This document shows, one piece after another, positions 23,401 through 34,800 of a stretch of DNA of 64,000 bases. Position 1 is the first letter of the stretch, and the number at the start of each line of letters is the position of its first letter. Source of the DNA: Ramlibacter terrae (GTDB lineage: Bacteria; Pseudomonadota; Gammaproteobacteria; Burkholderiales; Burkholderiaceae_C); assembly GCA_013127575.1 (NCBI GenBank), contig CP053418.1:2914001-2978000 (forward strand), given 5' to 3'. Below the pieces are notes generated by a model, which saw only the letters and a list, made by a program, of their open reading frames with translations, searched no databases and had not been told where the DNA came from. The position numbers and the translations under genes are program-made.

Positions 23401-25523
23401 TCGCGGACGTAGATGCCGCCGGCCGTGGCCACTGCGGACAGCGCGTTGACGCGCGTGTGCAGCGAGGCGCCGGCCGCGCCGATGCTGCCCACCGCGGTCA
23501 GCACGGCGGCGGCCGTGTCGCCGTCGAGGTTGGCCGCCGTGCCCGTCAGGCCGTCGATGATCGCGCCCGCGGAGCTGATCGTGATCGTGCCGTCGGCCGC
23601 GATGACGCTCACCGTCACGTTGCCCTGGCGCGAGCGCAGGGTCACGCTGCCGCTGTCGGCGCCGTTCAGCGACTGCGCCACGACGCCGTCGTTCATCACC
23701 AGCGTCGTGTACGCATCCGGGCTCACCGCGCCGCCCGCGGACTGGATCAGCCCGCCCCGGGTGATCGCGCCGGTGGTCGACTTCAGTTCGACCACGGCCT
23801 CGCCGTCGGTCACGATCGTGCCGTCGTTGGTGGCGTCGTCGCTGGTGGCGATCGCGCCGGCGGCGGTCAGCCGGATCGCGCCGCCCACCGAATGGATCGA
23901 CTCGTTCACCGTGATCGTCGCGCCCGTCCCGGCCGCCGGAGAACGGACGCGCCGGTGCCGGCGTGGCCGATGCCCGTGCCGCCCACGGTGATGTTGCCGG
24001 CGGTCGTGTTCAGCGTGAGGCTGCCGGCCCCCCACGGGCCAGCGACCCCACCAGCACGTCGCCGCCCGCCGCGGTCTCGGTGATGACGACGTTGCCGCTG
24101 GTCACGTTGCTGGCGATGAGCGTGTCGATTTCCGTGAAGCCGAGCGAAATGCCGGTGGCGGCGCGGACGGTCAGCGTTTCCGCCCGCAGCGGCTCCGACA
24201 CGGCCTGGTCCAGCGTCGCGTCTTCCTGCAGCACTGGCCCGCATGCGAGTACAGGCTGATGCCGGTCAGCACGCCGGAGATGCTGGCCTCCATCCGGTTG
24301 CGCAGCACGATGTTGTTGCGCGCGTCGAGGGCGATCGTGCCTTCGACACGGAAGTCGTAGTCGCTGGTGGAATAGTCCTCGACCGTGATCGTGCCGCCGT
24401 AGACCTCCAGCGGGTCGCGCAGCGTGGGCTGGTCCAGCGCGTTGATGGCGCCGATGCGCACCGCGCCCGCGCCCGCCGCCGCATGGAGGCCGTCTGGTGG
24501 CCCACGACGATCCGGCTGAAGCCGTCGCCGAAGGCCGAAGGGATCTCGTCGTTGCTGATGTTCAGCACACCGGTGGGCTGCGACAGCGCAGGCGTGCCCA
24601 GTTCGATGCCCGCGCCCACCAGCGTGGGACGCAGCGTGAGCACGCCCTGCCCCCGGACCGACTCGTCGGAGCCACGGAAGGTGATCTCGTTCGCCTCCGG
24701 GAACAGGTCGCCATACTGGCCGCTGCCATCGGTGTCGGTCAGCACCACCCCGCCCCGGAAGAGGATGTTGTCGGCGCCGATGATGCGCAGGTCGCCGCCG
24801 CCGGTGATCTCCACGGGACCATTGAAGGTCACCGTCCCCGAGGCGCGGATCACGAGGTCGCCGTTGATCCGGACCCCGCGGGTGAACGTCACGTCCCGCG
24901 GCAGGTCTTCGCTGCCGCTCACGACGACGCCCTCGATGGTGAGCCCCTCCAGCGGATCGCTGTCGCCGACGGGGCCCGAGAAGAAGACGTCCTGCCGCGC
25001 GCGCAGCACCGGGAAATCGTCGCCGCCCACGCCGTCGCCGTTGACGGAGTGGGCGGTGGTGTCGCCCAGCTGCAACTGGCCGCCGGTGGAGGAACCGCTG
25101 GTGCCGGCCGTCAGCGTGGGCGAGCCCGGATCAGCAGCGCCTGCAGCAGCAGGAGGTTCTCCGGCTCCGTGATGTCCTGGTCGACCAGCAGCGGCGGGTC
25201 CGCCGCAAGCGCCGAGAAGCTCATCGCGGCCATGAACATCCCGTTGCCGCCATCGAGCTGGTCGGCGTCGAGGTCCAGCCATTCGGACACGACCGCCTCC
25301 TGCACCTCGGTCGGCGCAGCCTCCGCGGTGACGCCCCCGCGTCCTGCGCCTCGCTCGCCTCGTACGCTTGCGCCACGATGGCGCCTTCGTCCTCCGCCGG
25401 CCGCAGCACGATCTGCGCCGCGCCCGTGATCGGGTCGGCCGACAGCAGCACGCGGGGCTCGAGGGGTTCGACGCGGAAGAGGTCGCGCATCAGGCGGCTC
25501 AGGGGTTTGGTGGCGGCTTTCAT
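9846..25523 (-). CDS. Giant LEPR-XLL surface/adhesin-like repeat protein 1
   Basis: Reconstructed length is about 5,200 residues. The ATG at 25523 has GGAA upstream and the protein opens with a basic stretch and the sequence VEPLEPRVLLSADP, the LEPR-XLL motif found at the N-terminus of very large exported repeat proteins. After an acidic linker comes a beta-strand-rich region (25.1-24.0 kb), then about 18 tandem modules of about 210 residues (23.9-12.7 kb) built from GNLLLQAGG, GQDLLLNA, TIDLLAGR, GDTEVDI and NALETTV segments, resembling haemagglutinin-type beta-helices. A conserved region of about 510 residues closes the protein, ending NYWSETIDL-stop. The frame is broken many times; those I resolved (24494, 18573, 16728, 14757, 14483, 13234, 13015 and others) sit on CCWGG. 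No transmembrane anchor or cell-wall signal is visible. Predicted role: exported surface or extracellular matrix protein. Gene integrity depends on the errors being artefacts. Confidence 0.82.
12700..23900 (-). repeat. Array of about 18 tandem modules of about 210 residues in giant protein 1
   Basis: The segment encoding GDxxGDTExDI recurs near 12734, 13361, 13995, 14622, 15258, 15877, 16505, 17138, 17762, 18400, 19030, 19663, 20292, 20945, 21625 and onwards, a period of about 630 bases. Each module has the same order: GNLLLQAG, SLAAGQDLLLN, TIDLLAGR-QAQGT, VRIxGxxIxDGDA, NALETTVxxLAA, VFVTETDAL, VxVQRVGxDG, VVVRTLAG. The copies are diverged, so this is an old expansion, unlike the array at 33-38 kb. 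Confidence 0.85.
25443..25463 (-). other. LEPR-XLL motif (LEPRVLL), residues 21-27 of giant protein 1
   Basis: The seven residues LEPRVLL are preceded by FRVEP and followed by SADP, close to the start codon and after a basic segment. This is the defining N-terminal signature of LEPR-XLL proteins and probably acts as an export or sorting element; that role is inferred, not proven. The corresponding part of giant protein 2 lies beyond the window. Confidence 0.9.
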
Positions 25524-25597
25524 GGGGTTCCGTTTCGACGCCGGTCCGTGGAGAGTCCGGCGCCTGGTAATGCTTGTTGGAAGGAGGGAAGCCGCTG

Positions 25598-27038
25598 TTA
25601 CTGGCCCGCACGCACCAGGCGCACGCGCTTGGTGGAGCTGCCGCTGCCGGTTTTGGTTCCGGGGCCGACGGCCGTCGTGGAAATCGACGGACCCGGGCCA
25701 GGCTGCCGTTGAAGGCGTAGGGGGTGGCCGTCCAGTAGCCCACGGCGCCGGTGTTCGGGAACACGGTGGGGTTGGCGGCCGGGCTGAAGCACTGCTCGCG
25801 TTCGGCGATCGACGACAGCTCGGCCCGCGTCGGCAGGCGCCAGTCGTCGTAGCCCAGCCGCGCGGCAGCTTCGTCGTTGACGGCGGCGGGACGCGCGACG
25901 GCGTCCGGCCACGTGAGCAGCGCTTCGGTGCCTGAGCAGTTGGCGCCGGAAAGGCCTTCGGCGCACTGCTTCCACATCAGGCCGGTGCGCTTGTCGCTGA
26001 CGGTGCCGTCGCGGTGGTCGGTGAAGCGCACGGTGTCGGCGCACGACTCGGGCAGCGGCGCGGGTTCCGGGCTGCCGCCGCGCGTGACCAGCCGCGCATG
26101 GAAGCGGCGGGACTTGTTGTCGACGGCGACCGTGCCGGTGGTGAAGTCGACGTACCAGGCGTCTGGCCGGCGCCGTCCTGGTAGGCGGTCGAGGTCCAGT
26201 AGCTGGCGGCCTGCTGGTTCGGGAACCAGGCCGTGTCGATCGTCGGCGCCGTCGCCTTGCCGGCGTCCACGATGGAGGAAAGCTCTTCCGGCGTCGGCAC
26301 CCGCCAGTCGGTGAAGCCGCACAGGGCCTGCGCGTTGATCGCGTTCACGAACGAGCGGAGTTCGCTGAAGGTGTAGGTGGCCGCGGCATCGCTCACGCCC
26401 GAGGTGGCCTTGCCTTCCCACAGCAGCCCCGTGACCTGGTCGCGGGTGCAGCGGAAGTTCGAGGCGCTGGGCGCCTTGGCGAACGAGAAGCCGGCGCGGC
26501 CGTCGGCGTCGCTGTTGGTCAGCGGGTCGCTGTCGCGGCCGAAGCTGCCGGCGACGCCGGTCCCGTTGAGGCCGCCGCTGTCGTCGTTGAGGATGGTGCC
26601 GATGGCGGTGCCCGAGCGGCCGCCGGCCGACCACTTGACGGCGAAGGTCTCGGTGGGTTCGAACACCGTGTCGCCGCAGACGATGATGCTCACCTCCGCC
26701 GTGCGCCGCCCGTTCGGGATCACCAGGCTGCGCTGGCCCACCGCGATGTAGTCGACCCCGGGCTCGCAGCGCGAGCCGCCGACGGCGGCCCCCGTGCTGC
26801 CGCCGCCGCTCTTGGCGGTCGAATCGGTCTCGTAGTTGAACGTCAGCCCGGCCGACGGCTGGTCGAAGGAGATGCGGAACGTGAGCTCCGACGTGCGCGA
26901 AGCGCCCTCCTCCATCCGTGCATCGGCCACGCTGATGCGCGCGGCGCTGCTGCCGCCACCGCCGCCGCCGCCGCCGCAGGCAGCGAGTGCCGCCACCGCG
27001 AGCAGCGCGCCGGCGCCCTTGCTCATCTCCGCAAACAT
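25598..27038 (-). CDS. Lipoprotein with Calx-beta and two Lcl/DUF1566 domains
   Basis: About 480 residues. ATG at 27038 with AAGG upstream. The N-terminus is a lipoprotein signal (GALLAVAALAAC, lipid-bearing Cys at residue 21) followed directly by a run of eight glycines. Residues about 33-155 form a Calx-beta-like domain (VDYIAVGQRSLVIPNG, VFEPTETFAVKW, GTILNDD). Two Lcl C-terminal/DUF1566-type domains follow: the first with GLLWEGK, CGFTDWRVPTPEELSSIVD and YWTSTAYQDG; the second with GLMWKQCAEG, YDDWRLPTRAELSSIAE and GYWTATPYAFNG. These domains occur in surface collagen-binding-like and other exported proteins. Frame breaks near 26161 (CTGG for CCTGG) and about 25700 (CCCGGG for CCTGG) are repaired in this reading. 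It sits 41 bases after giant protein 2 and 74 bases before giant protein 1, so it is probably in their operon and exposed at the surface as partner or anchor. Confidence 0.85.
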
Positions 27039-27079
27039 GGATAAACCTTTTCGTTCGTGTTGCCTGTCGGTGGCGCGGC

Positions 27080-28800
27080 TCACAGTTCCACCGCCTCCAC
27101 CCAGTAGTCGAAGACCGGGTCGGCCGAGGCCGTGCCGTTGGCGCGCGGCTGCGTGCCCGGCGAACCCACCACCCAGCCCTGTTCGAGCATCGCGGCGTAG
27201 CTGGCGTCCGGATCGAGCAGCTTCAGCGTGACCGGCTGCATGCTGCTCTTGGACAGTTCCATCAGGTAGCTGCTGGCCGCGTCGGAACCGCTGACCGGCA
27301 GCAGCGTGGACTGCACGCTCGCCAGCTTCGCGGTGGCGATCGCCGGGTCGCGGCTGACCAGCGTCGAGTAGCCGGGCGTCGTCATCTGCGCATGCAGCGT
27401 GGTGCCGTGCTGCACCGCGTAGTGCATGCGCGCGTTGGTGCCCGACTCGCGGCGCAGCACCTTGCCGCCGTCGCCGTCGATGTAGACGGTGCTGGTCGAG
27501 ACCTCGATCAGGTCCACCGGCGCCGGTGCGTCGGCATCGGTGTACAGGCTGAACGACAGGGCGTACACGTCCACCGTGCTGCTGGCGTTGACGTCGTTGA
27601 CCGTGCCGCGGCCCGGGTCGACCGTGACGCGGCCCAGGATGCTGCTCTTGGCGCCGCGGGCGTCCAGCAGCGACAGGCCGATGCCGTTCGCCGCGGCCAG
27701 CGCGATGTCGCCGGCCATGCTGTGCACCTTCGTGCCCTTGCTCATCTTCACCGCGCCCGACGTGCTCAGCAGGCTGATGTCGGTGTGCGCGCGGCTGGTG
27801 ATGCTGCCCTGGACCAGCAGGTCGCCCTTGCCCTGCAGGTGGAACCTGGCGCCGCCCAGCGTGATCGCCGCCTTCGGCTGCACGCTCACCGTCGCGCCCG
27901 GGATGCTCAGGGCCGAGGGCTTGCTGCCCACGTCCACCTTGCCGGCCAGCGTGACGGTTCCGGAACCGGCCTTGCCCAGCGTGAGCTGTTCGAAGCCGGA
28001 GCCCAGCGCCTGCAGCACCGTGCTGGTGACGCGCAGCGCGCTGGAAGACGCGGTGCCGTCTCCGATCACCATCACCCCGGTGCTGGCGCGCAGGATGAAC
28101 TCGCCGGTGCCGGTGAAGCTGCCGACGCCGCCCGATGCCGTGAGGCTGCGCGCGTCGATGGTGACGTCGCCGCTGCCGGCCGCCACGTCGTCGGCGAACA
28201 CCACCTTGGCGCCGCCGGTGATGGTCAGCTTGCCGCCGGAACCCAGCGTCAGCTTCTCCTTGAAGGTCACGGTGCCCGTCGCGTTGACCGTGACGTTGCC
28301 GTTGACCGCCACCGTGCCGCTGAACGTCACGTTCACCGCGTCGGTCACCGCCAGCCCTGCAGGCTGCTGACGGTGCCCATGGCGACGTTGCCGCCGTTGG
28401 CGTCGAGCGTCAGCTTGTCGGCCGAGCCGCCCGCCTTGCCGGTGACCGTCTTGAGCGAGATCGAATGGCCGCCGGTCGCGACGCTGCTGGACAGCTTGTT
28501 GCTGCCCGACACCACCAGCGCATCCAGCACGGTGATGCCGCGCTGCATGGTGACGGTGGCCTTGGTCAGCGTGGTGGACGTCCCGCTGTTGCCGATCTCC
28601 AGCGTGTCGCCGGTGACCGAGCCCGTGATGGCGATGGAACCGCCGGCGCCGGAGGCGGCCAGCACCACCGGGTCGTTGAAGACCACGGCGCCCGCGGTGC
28701 CGTCGATGCGCACCTGCTGGTTGGCCAGCTTGCTGCCGATGGTGATCGAGCCGAAGCCGTCCTTCAGGCGCGCCAGTTCGGTGACGCTCAGGTGCATCGC
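27080..28800 (-). other. Conserved C-terminal region of giant protein 2
   Basis: Begins at RLKDGFGSITIGSK (about 28,770) and ends with FDYWVEAVEL-stop. It follows the same order of segments as the end of giant protein 1 but is about 50 residues longer because of an insert rich in Ser, Leu and Asp (SGSDAASSYLMELSKSSM) before the last 60 residues. Confidence 0.7.
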
Positions 28801-31800
28801 CGGCGTCGTCGGCGTGGCGCCGCCGAGCACGATCGGCACGCCGGTCTGCGTCGTGATCACCAGCTTGCTGCCGGCGCTGCTCAGGGACGCGCCGACCGAC
28901 AGGTCGTTGGCCTTGATGGTGATCGTCTTGCCGGTGCGGGTCGCGGTGCCGGAGATCGACACCTTGTCGAACGCATCCAGCGTCAGCGAACCCTTCGTCG
29001 ACAGGCTGCCCGCGGTCAGGTCGTCGCCGGCCTTGACCGTGATCGTGCCGGTGCCGCTCGCCAGCTGGTTGCTGGTGGACATCGTCACGTCGCCGGCCGT
29101 GGCGGTGACCGTCACCTTGCCCGTGCTGGTCGTGATCGCGTCGGCGCCGCTGGAGAACGCCACCGTGTCGGCGGCGCGCAGCGAGATGCTGCCCGTGCCG
29201 CTGGTGATGGTGCCGCCCACGCGGATGTCGCTGCCCGTGCCGCCCGCCACCGGGGTGACGGTGCCGGTGCCGTGGGCCGAGATGGCGCCGTTGCCGGCGG
29301 AGCCCGTGCCTTCGGTCAGGGTGATGCCGCCCGCGAGGGTCGTCAACACGATCTTGCCGTTGGCGGTGGTCCGCAGGTCGCTGGTCGTGCTCTCGGTCAC
29401 CGCGGACACGCTGCCGCTGGCCTGGACGCGCTGCACTGGACCTGCACGTCGCCGATGACGATCGCGTCGGCTTCCAGCAGGTAGATGCCGCCGCTGCCGG
29501 CGCGCGCCGCCAGCGTGGTTGCGCTCATCTGCAGGGTGCCGCGGCGCTGCCGAGGCCGAGTCCGGCGACCAGGCGGACACCGGCGGCGCGGATGCTGTCG
29601 CCGAGGCGGCCGCCGTTGTCGATGGAGCCGTCGGCCGCCGTCACCGAGACGTCGCCGCCCGCCACCAGGCTGGACAGCGAGACGCTGCCGTCGCCGTACA
29701 GGCGCAGGTCGCCTTGCGCCGTGACGCTGGAGGCCTGGTCCATGGCGATGCTGCCGCCGCCCGTGGACAGGTCGGCGGTGCCGCCGGCCGTGACCGCGGC
29801 GTCCGCGCCCAGCGTGATGTTGCCGGAAGCCAGCAGGCTGAGGTTGCCGCCGGCCGCGACGCCCGCTTGCAGCGAGAGGGTGCCGGACTGCGCCTGCAGC
29901 AGCAGGTTGCCGTTGCCGCTGGCCGCGCCCGCCGGGGTGAGCGAGCCGCCGGCCCGCAGAACGAGGGCGCCGGTGCCGGAAGCCGCGAGGCCCTGCACGG
30001 TGATGGCGTCCTTTTCCTGCACGAAGATGCCGCCGGTGCCCGACGTCGCAGAGATGCTGCCGATGTCGGTTTCGAGCAGCACGGCGCCGGTGCCGATGCT
30101 GCCGCCGGCATGCGCCGCCAGCGAAGCCGCAGCGACGTCGATGGAGCCCGCGCCGGTGGCGGTGATCGCACCGCCCGCCGTCAGGTGGACCGCGCCGCTG
30201 GTGGACACGGTGGCGCCCGCCGATTGGGCGGGGTCACCGCGCCGGTGGCGCGCAGGTCGATGGTGCCGCCGGCCTGTGCACGCAGGCGGTTCAGCGCCGC
30301 GTTGGTCGATGCGGTGGTGGTGCCGTCGGCGTTGACGACCGTCACCGGCACGTCCACGCTGCCGACCGTCACGCTGCCGGTGGCGGCCAGCTGGATGGCG
30401 CCTTGCGCGGAGTCCGCGGCCGTGGTGCCGACCGCGATGTCGAGGGCCGAGGCCGCGCCGTCGGCGAAGCCGCCGATGTCGCCGCGTGCCTGCAGGCGCA
30501 GCGCCGAGGCGGTGACGTCCACGTGCACGTTGCCGGCATCGAGGATGGCGCCGGAGGTCGAGACGATGTCGACGCGCGTCGCCGTGAGGCCCGTCGCGGT
30601 GACGTCGCCGGCCGCCTGCAGCCGCAGGTTGCCGCCGGCCGTGGCGAACGCATCGGCCGCCATCGCCAGCACGTCGCCGGCGGTGAGGGTGATGTTGCCG
30701 CTCGCCGTGGCCGCGCCGGTCGTCGCCGTGAGGCTCACGTCGTCGCCGGCCGCCAGGCTGATGCTGCCGCCGCTGGTGGACACCGCCGCACCGACCAGCA
30801 GGTCGGCCGCGGCGCCTTGCGCCTGCAGCAGCACGTTGCCGGTGGCCGTGACGGCTTCGTTCACCGTGAGGTTGCCGCTGTTGCGGATCACCACGATCGC
30901 GCCGTTCACGCCCGCCAGGCTGGCGAGGTTGTCGCTCACCGCGGTGCCCGTCGCATCGACGCGCATCGCGGCCTGGGCCGCCGAGCCGATGGCGAGGTCG
31001 CTGGTTTCGGACAGGAAGACGTTGCCGCCCATGGCCCGGGGGTCGTGATCGAGGTCTCGATCGCGTTGGCCGAGGTGCCCGCGTTGCCGGACAGCTGCAG
31101 GCGCAGCGCCGTGGCGGTGATGTCGATCTCCGTGTCGGCGTTCGCGTCGCCGTCGACCAGCGCAGCCGCGCGGATCGAGAGGTCGCCGGCGCCGGCCGCC
31201 AGCGTTTCGATGGTGAAGGCGCCGGTGACGTTCGCCGCGATGGCGCCGCCGCCGCTGGTGAGCGCGGTGCCTTGCGCCATCGTCCGGTGCCGCCGGCGGC
31301 CGGTCGATGCTGCCGCCCGAAGTCGTCACGCTGGCGTTCTGCGCCACGTTGCCGGTGGCCGAGAGGCTCAGGTGGCCGGTGGTGCTGGTCACGTCCGCGC
31401 CGAGCGTCAGGCCGGCGGCGGTGCCGCCCGCGGCCAGCAGCAGGTTGCCGGTGGCCGTGACGGTGCCCGCGGCCACCGAGGTGATCGCGCCGGCGGTGGT
31501 GCGCAGCACCAGCTTGCCGCCGCTGGTCAGGCCGTTGCGGGCCGCGTCGTTCACCGTCGTGGTGGTCGTGCCGTCGGTGCCGATCCGCTGGACCGACAGG
31601 GAGGCCAGGCCGGCCAGTTGCACCGCCGTGGCTTCCAGCAGGAAGAGGTCGCCGCCGGCGCTGGCGCCGAGGACGGCCGCTTCGGTGCCGAGCGCATCGA
31701 GGGCGCTGCCGATGCTGCCCGCGGCCTGCAGGCGCAGGGTCGCGGCCAGCACGTCGGTGCCGGCGCCGGCGCCGGTGGCGATGCTGCCGCCGGCGACGAT

Positions 31801-34800
31801 GCTCACGTTGCCCCATCCGGACTGGCCGGACAGGGAAGGCACGTCGCGGGCCGTCTCGCTGCGCGCATCCAGCGTGCCGAGCGTGACGTCGCCGCCTGCC
31901 GCGTAGCGGATGCTGCCGGCGTCGGTGCGGGTGACCGCGTTCGCGGCCATCGTGATCGCGCCGGACGTGGCTGCCACGTCAACGTTGCCGCTGGTGGTTT
32001 CCAGCAGCGCGTCCTGCGTGATGGCCGTGGCGGCCAGCACCGAGACGTGGCCCGCGGCCGTCACGCTGGCTTGCAGCGCGATGCCGCCGGCCACCGCTTC
32101 GAGGCGCAGCGCGCCGGCGACATCCACCGCGCGGCTCGCGGCCGTGCCGGCTGCCAGCGTCAGGTCACCCGTGAGGGTGCGCAGGACCGCGGCGCCGCCG
32201 GTGACCACGAGGTCTTCCTGCGCGTCGTCCGTCGTGGCCGTGGTGCCGGTCGCATGGACCCGCTCGACGCCGATGGCGTCGGTGGCGCCGACCGTCAGGG
32301 CCGACTGGTCCTGCAGGTAGAAGCCCGTGGCCGAGACGGCGCTCAGGCGCTCCACTTCGGTTTCCGGTGCTCGGCGCCGCTGGCGATGCCGGTGCCCGCC
32401 TCCAGGCGGAGCTGGCTGGCGTACACGTCGACCGAGGTGTCGTCGACGTTGTCGATGATCGCGCCGCCGGCCACGATGCTGACCGCGCCCCAGTCGGCTG
32501 GTCCAGCAGGGTGCCGCCGTCGGTGCGCGCATCCAGCAGGCCCACGGTGATGGTGCCGGTGGCCGCGTAGCGGATGTTGCCGGCGCCCGCGGTGCGTGCG
32601 ATCGCGCCGTCGTCCATCTGCACGTTGCCGGCAGTGGCCTCGACGTCGATGGTGCCGGCCGTGCTGCTGAAGTCGCCGGCCGCGCGCTGCGTGATGCTGG
32701 CCGCGACCACGCTCAGGTGTGCCGGCTGCGACCGAGGCGTTCGCCACGAAGGCGCCCGCTGCCTGCAGCAGCACCGCGCCGTCGGCTGCCACCGTGCCGG
32801 TCGTCGCGGCGAGGGTCAGGTTGCCCGCCGCCACCGTGACGACGATGTTGCCGCCGGCCGCGGCCCTGCTGCGACAGGTCGCCCGTGGCGTCCGTCTGGC
32901 TGTCGATGCCGACGCGGTTGACGCTGATGTCACCGGTCGCGCCGATCTCCAGCGCATTGGTCTCGCTGAGGTACACGCCGCCGGTGCCGCCGTCGGCGCT
33001 CAGCAGCGTCGCTTGCGTTTCCAGTTGCTCGCTGCCGGTGGCGATGCCGCTCACCGCGTTCAGGCGCAGGACGTTGGCGTACACGTCGACGCTGGTTTCA
33101 GCGTTGTCCGTGATGGCCGCGCCGGAGACGATGCTCACCGAGCCCCGGGCGCCCGTGCTGCGTGCGTCCAGCAGGCCCACCGTGATGGCGCCGCTTGCCG
33201 CGTAGCGGATGTTGCCGCCGCTGCTCTGCGCCATCGCGCCGTCGGCCATCGTGATCGCGCCGCTGGTGGCTTGCACGTCGATGCTGCCGCCTTCGGAGAC
33301 GAAGTCACCGGCTGCCGCCTGCGTGAGGCTCGCGCCAAGCACGCTCAGGTGGCTGCCGGCCGTCACGCTGGCATTCGCCGTGATCGCGCCGGCTGCCTGC
33401 AGCAGCGCCACGCCGCCTGCGTCCACCATGCCGGTGTTCGCCGTCAGCGTCAGGTCGCCCGGGGCCACCGTGATCACCAGCGCACCGCCGGCGACCAGGT
33501 CTTCTGGGTGGTTGCCGTGCCGGTGCTGGAGACACCGGTCGTCGCGACCGTGTCCACCGCGATGCTGACCGCGTCGATCACCAGGCCGTTGGCCTCGGCG
33601 ATGAACAGGCCGCCCGTGGTCGCCTTGGCCGTGAGCGTATTCACCGACAGGTCCAGCGTGTCGCTGTCGCTGCCGATCGCACCGGTGGCCGTCAGCAGCG
33701 CGCTGCCCGCCACGATGTCCGTGTCGTCGTCGCCGTCGATGATGTTGGCCGCCGAGGCCCGCACACCGGCGCTGCCCGCGTCGACCAGGCTGACCGTCAG
33801 GTCGCCGCCGGCCACCAGCGCGATGTTCGCGTCGGCGCTGGTCACTTGCGTGCCGTCGGCCATCACCAGGTCGCCCACCGCGCGCAGCGTGATGGTCTTG
33901 CCGGCGCCTTGCGCTTGCACGTCCGCGTCCTGCAGCAGGTCGCCGCCGGCCGCCAGTTCGATCACGCCAGCCGTGCTGGTGACCGCCGCGTCGATGGCCG
34001 GTCGCCCGCCGCCGACAGCAGCAGGTTGCCCGAAGCCGTCACCGTGCTGCTGACCGTCAGCGCGCCCGTTCCGGTGGTCACGACCACTTGCGTGCCCGCT
34101 TCGATGCCCGACTGCGACACGTCCGTGGTGGCCGTGAGGCCCAGGCCCGTGCCGACGCGGTTGACGCTGATGTCGCCCGTGGCGCCGATCTCCAGCGCGT
34201 TGGTCTCGCTCAGGTACACGCCGCCGGTGCCGCCGTCGGCGCTCAGCAGGGTCGCTTGCGTTTCCAGCTGCTCGCTGCCGGTGGCGATGCCGCTCACCGC
34301 GTTCAGGCGCAGGACGTTGGCGTACACGTCGACGCTGGTTTCGCCTGCGTTGTCCGTGATGGCCGCGCCGGAGACGATGCTCACCGAGCCCCGGGCGCCC
34401 GTGCTGCGTGCGTCCAGCAGGCCCACCGTGATGGCGCCGCTTGCCGCGTAGCGGATGTTGCCGCCGCTGCTCTGCGCCATCGCGCCGTCGGCCATCGTGA
34501 TCGCGCCGCTGGTGGCCTGCACGTCGATGCTGCCGCCTTCGGAGACGAAGTCACCGGCTGCCGCCTGCGTGAGGCTCGCGCCGAGCACGCTCAGGTGGCT
34601 GCCGGCCGTCACGCTCGCGTTGGCCGTGATGGCGCCCGCTGCCTGCAGCAGCGCCACGCCGCCTGCGTCCACCATGCCGGTGTTCGCCGTCAGCGTCAGG
34701 TCGCCCAGCGCCACCGTGATCACCAGCGCGCCGCCGGCGACCGGGTCTTCTGGGTGGTTGCCGTGCCGGTGCTCGACACACCGGTCGTCGCGACCGTGTC

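Noticed and set aside
25598-27083. Start of the lipoprotein at 27083
   Set aside because: It would place a charged stretch before the lipoprotein signal; ATG 27038 has a ribosome site and gives a proper signal with lipobox.
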